Shown here: piece after piece, positions 6,195 to 6,505 of the stretch
Position numbering within the stretch: the first letter of the stretch is position 1
Layout of the letters: each line of letters opens with the position of its first letter
Source of the DNA: Phycisphaerales bacterium
GTDB taxonomy: Bacteria > Planctomycetota > Phycisphaerae > Tepidisphaerales > Tepidisphaeraceae
Length of the DNA: 6,505 nucleotides
NCBI GenBank assembly: GCA_028288875.1
Contig: JAQGHK010000671.1
Location: 1 to 6,505, forward strand
Reading direction: 5' to 3'
The notes under the pieces: model-generated
Databases searched by the model: none
What the model was told of the DNA's origin: nothing
The model's input: the letters and a program-made list of their open reading frames with translations, nothing else
Program-made: the position numbers and the translations under genes

Positions 6195-6505
6195 AACATC
6201 AACGCCTGACCGGGGGACGATCCTCGGCGCACTAGATGCCTTTCAACGTGTCGGAGCGGAACGCCGCCGCTTTCCCGGATAAACTCCGCTGCACCAAGTG
6301 TAACGGCCCGGCCAATCGCCGCAGCCGGCAAAGTACGTCACGATTCGGGTTCAATCATCAATCATTTCGTGCACGCAGAATCTCACGTCGCGAAAGACGG
6401 AATGCCAACCTTTCGGCATCCAGCGGTCTTTCAGCCGTGGCAGGTCGTATTAGCCTTTGATGCTGGCGACCGACTCAATTCATAATGACGAAAATGCCCC
6501 TACCC
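6195..6505. other. Probable non-coding intergenic region at the right edge
   Basis: I find no convincing gene in these roughly 310 bases. A plus-strand open frame at 6236-6460 (74 codons) lacks a ribosome site and is Arg/Ser-rich without domain character. A minus-strand frame giving MPKGWHSVFRDVRFCVHEMIDD (about 6356-6424) is very short and also lacks a Shine-Dalgarno. The region is less GC-rich than the genes, as expected for a space between divergent promoters. Confidence 0.55.
6457..6486 (+). promoter_or_regulatory. Candidate sigma70 promoter reading out of the window
   Basis: TTGATG (6457-6462) and CATAAT (6481-6486) are separated by 18 bases and match the -35 and -10 consensus at 4 of 6 and 5 of 6 positions. 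If real, it drives a plus-strand gene beginning beyond the right edge. The ATGs at 6485 and 6494 overlap the -10 box or the expected start site and have no Shine-Dalgarno, so they are unlikely starts. Confidence 0.35.

Noticed and set aside
5379..6209. Plus-strand open frame (276 codons) opposite the SGNH hydrolase
   Set aside because: The minus strand has all four SGNH blocks in one frame; the plus frame is Arg-rich without motifs.
6356..6424. Minus-strand mini-ORF MPKGWHSVFRDVRFCVHEMIDD
   Set aside because: It looks somewhat protein-like but is only 22 codons, lacks a ribosome site and has no recognisable family; chance is sufficient.
6236..6460. Plus-strand 74-codon frame with a CTKC motif suggesting a zinc ribbon
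   Set aside because: Only one Cys-X2-Cys pair is present, there is no Shine-Dalgarno, and the remainder is Arg/Ser-rich and low in domain character.
1..6505. Possible CRISPR array, insertion sequence, tRNA or toxin-antitoxin pair
   Set aside because: Reading both strands showed no regularly spaced direct repeats, terminal inverted repeats, transposase motifs or tRNA-like cloverleaf. The small genes do not look like toxins or antitoxins.

Overview
This GC-rich window most likely comes from a member of the Planctomycetota, probably the Phycisphaerae side of that phylum. The inference rests on a type II pseudopilin whose N-terminus (FTLVELLVVIG, followed by a hydrophobic helix) and C-terminus (MNFLFADWHV) match the prepilin-like proteins that are abundant in the Planctomycetota-Verrucomicrobiota-Lentisphaerota group. 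Two secreted SGNH-fold esterases and a conserved TTR-like/propeller-like exported protein fit the same picture. No rRNA or other marker is present, so the taxonomy stays an inference.

Layout, left to right. (1) The 3' part of a plus-strand sialate O-acetylesterase-type SGNH esterase gene runs off the left edge (1-1614) and carries an unexplained ~170-residue C-terminal extension. (2) A short gap holds a GC-rich 11-bp hairpin and a strong Shine-Dalgarno. (3) A 525-residue exported protein (1717-3294) has a TTR-like N-terminal domain and a probable beta-propeller-like C-terminal region. (4) A pseudopilin gene follows (start preferred at 3390). (5) Thirteen bases later comes a gene for a 189-residue single-pass membrane protein with repeated LPSEQR/LTPDER/LTPEQ motifs. 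(6) The plus-strand run ends at a textbook intrinsic terminator (4658-4697). (7) On the minus strand lies a convergent second SGNH/GDSL hydrolase (start preferred at the GTG at 6107), with a plausible sigma70 promoter. (8) The right-hand ~300 bases look non-coding and contain a candidate promoter pointing right, out of the window.

The likely common theme is envelope or extracellular processing of acylated glycans. Both esterases carry intact catalytic Ser, Asp and His motifs, and the 525-residue protein between them has the build of a carbohydrate-active or carbohydrate-binding exported protein. The pseudopilin and the small membrane protein form a tight pair that may belong to a secretion- or pilus-like surface apparatus. 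The glycan substrate cannot be read from the sequence. I see no mobile element, CRISPR array, RNA gene or defence system, and nothing that amounts to a clearly new system. The best leads are the unassigned domains and the membrane-protein/pseudopilin pair.
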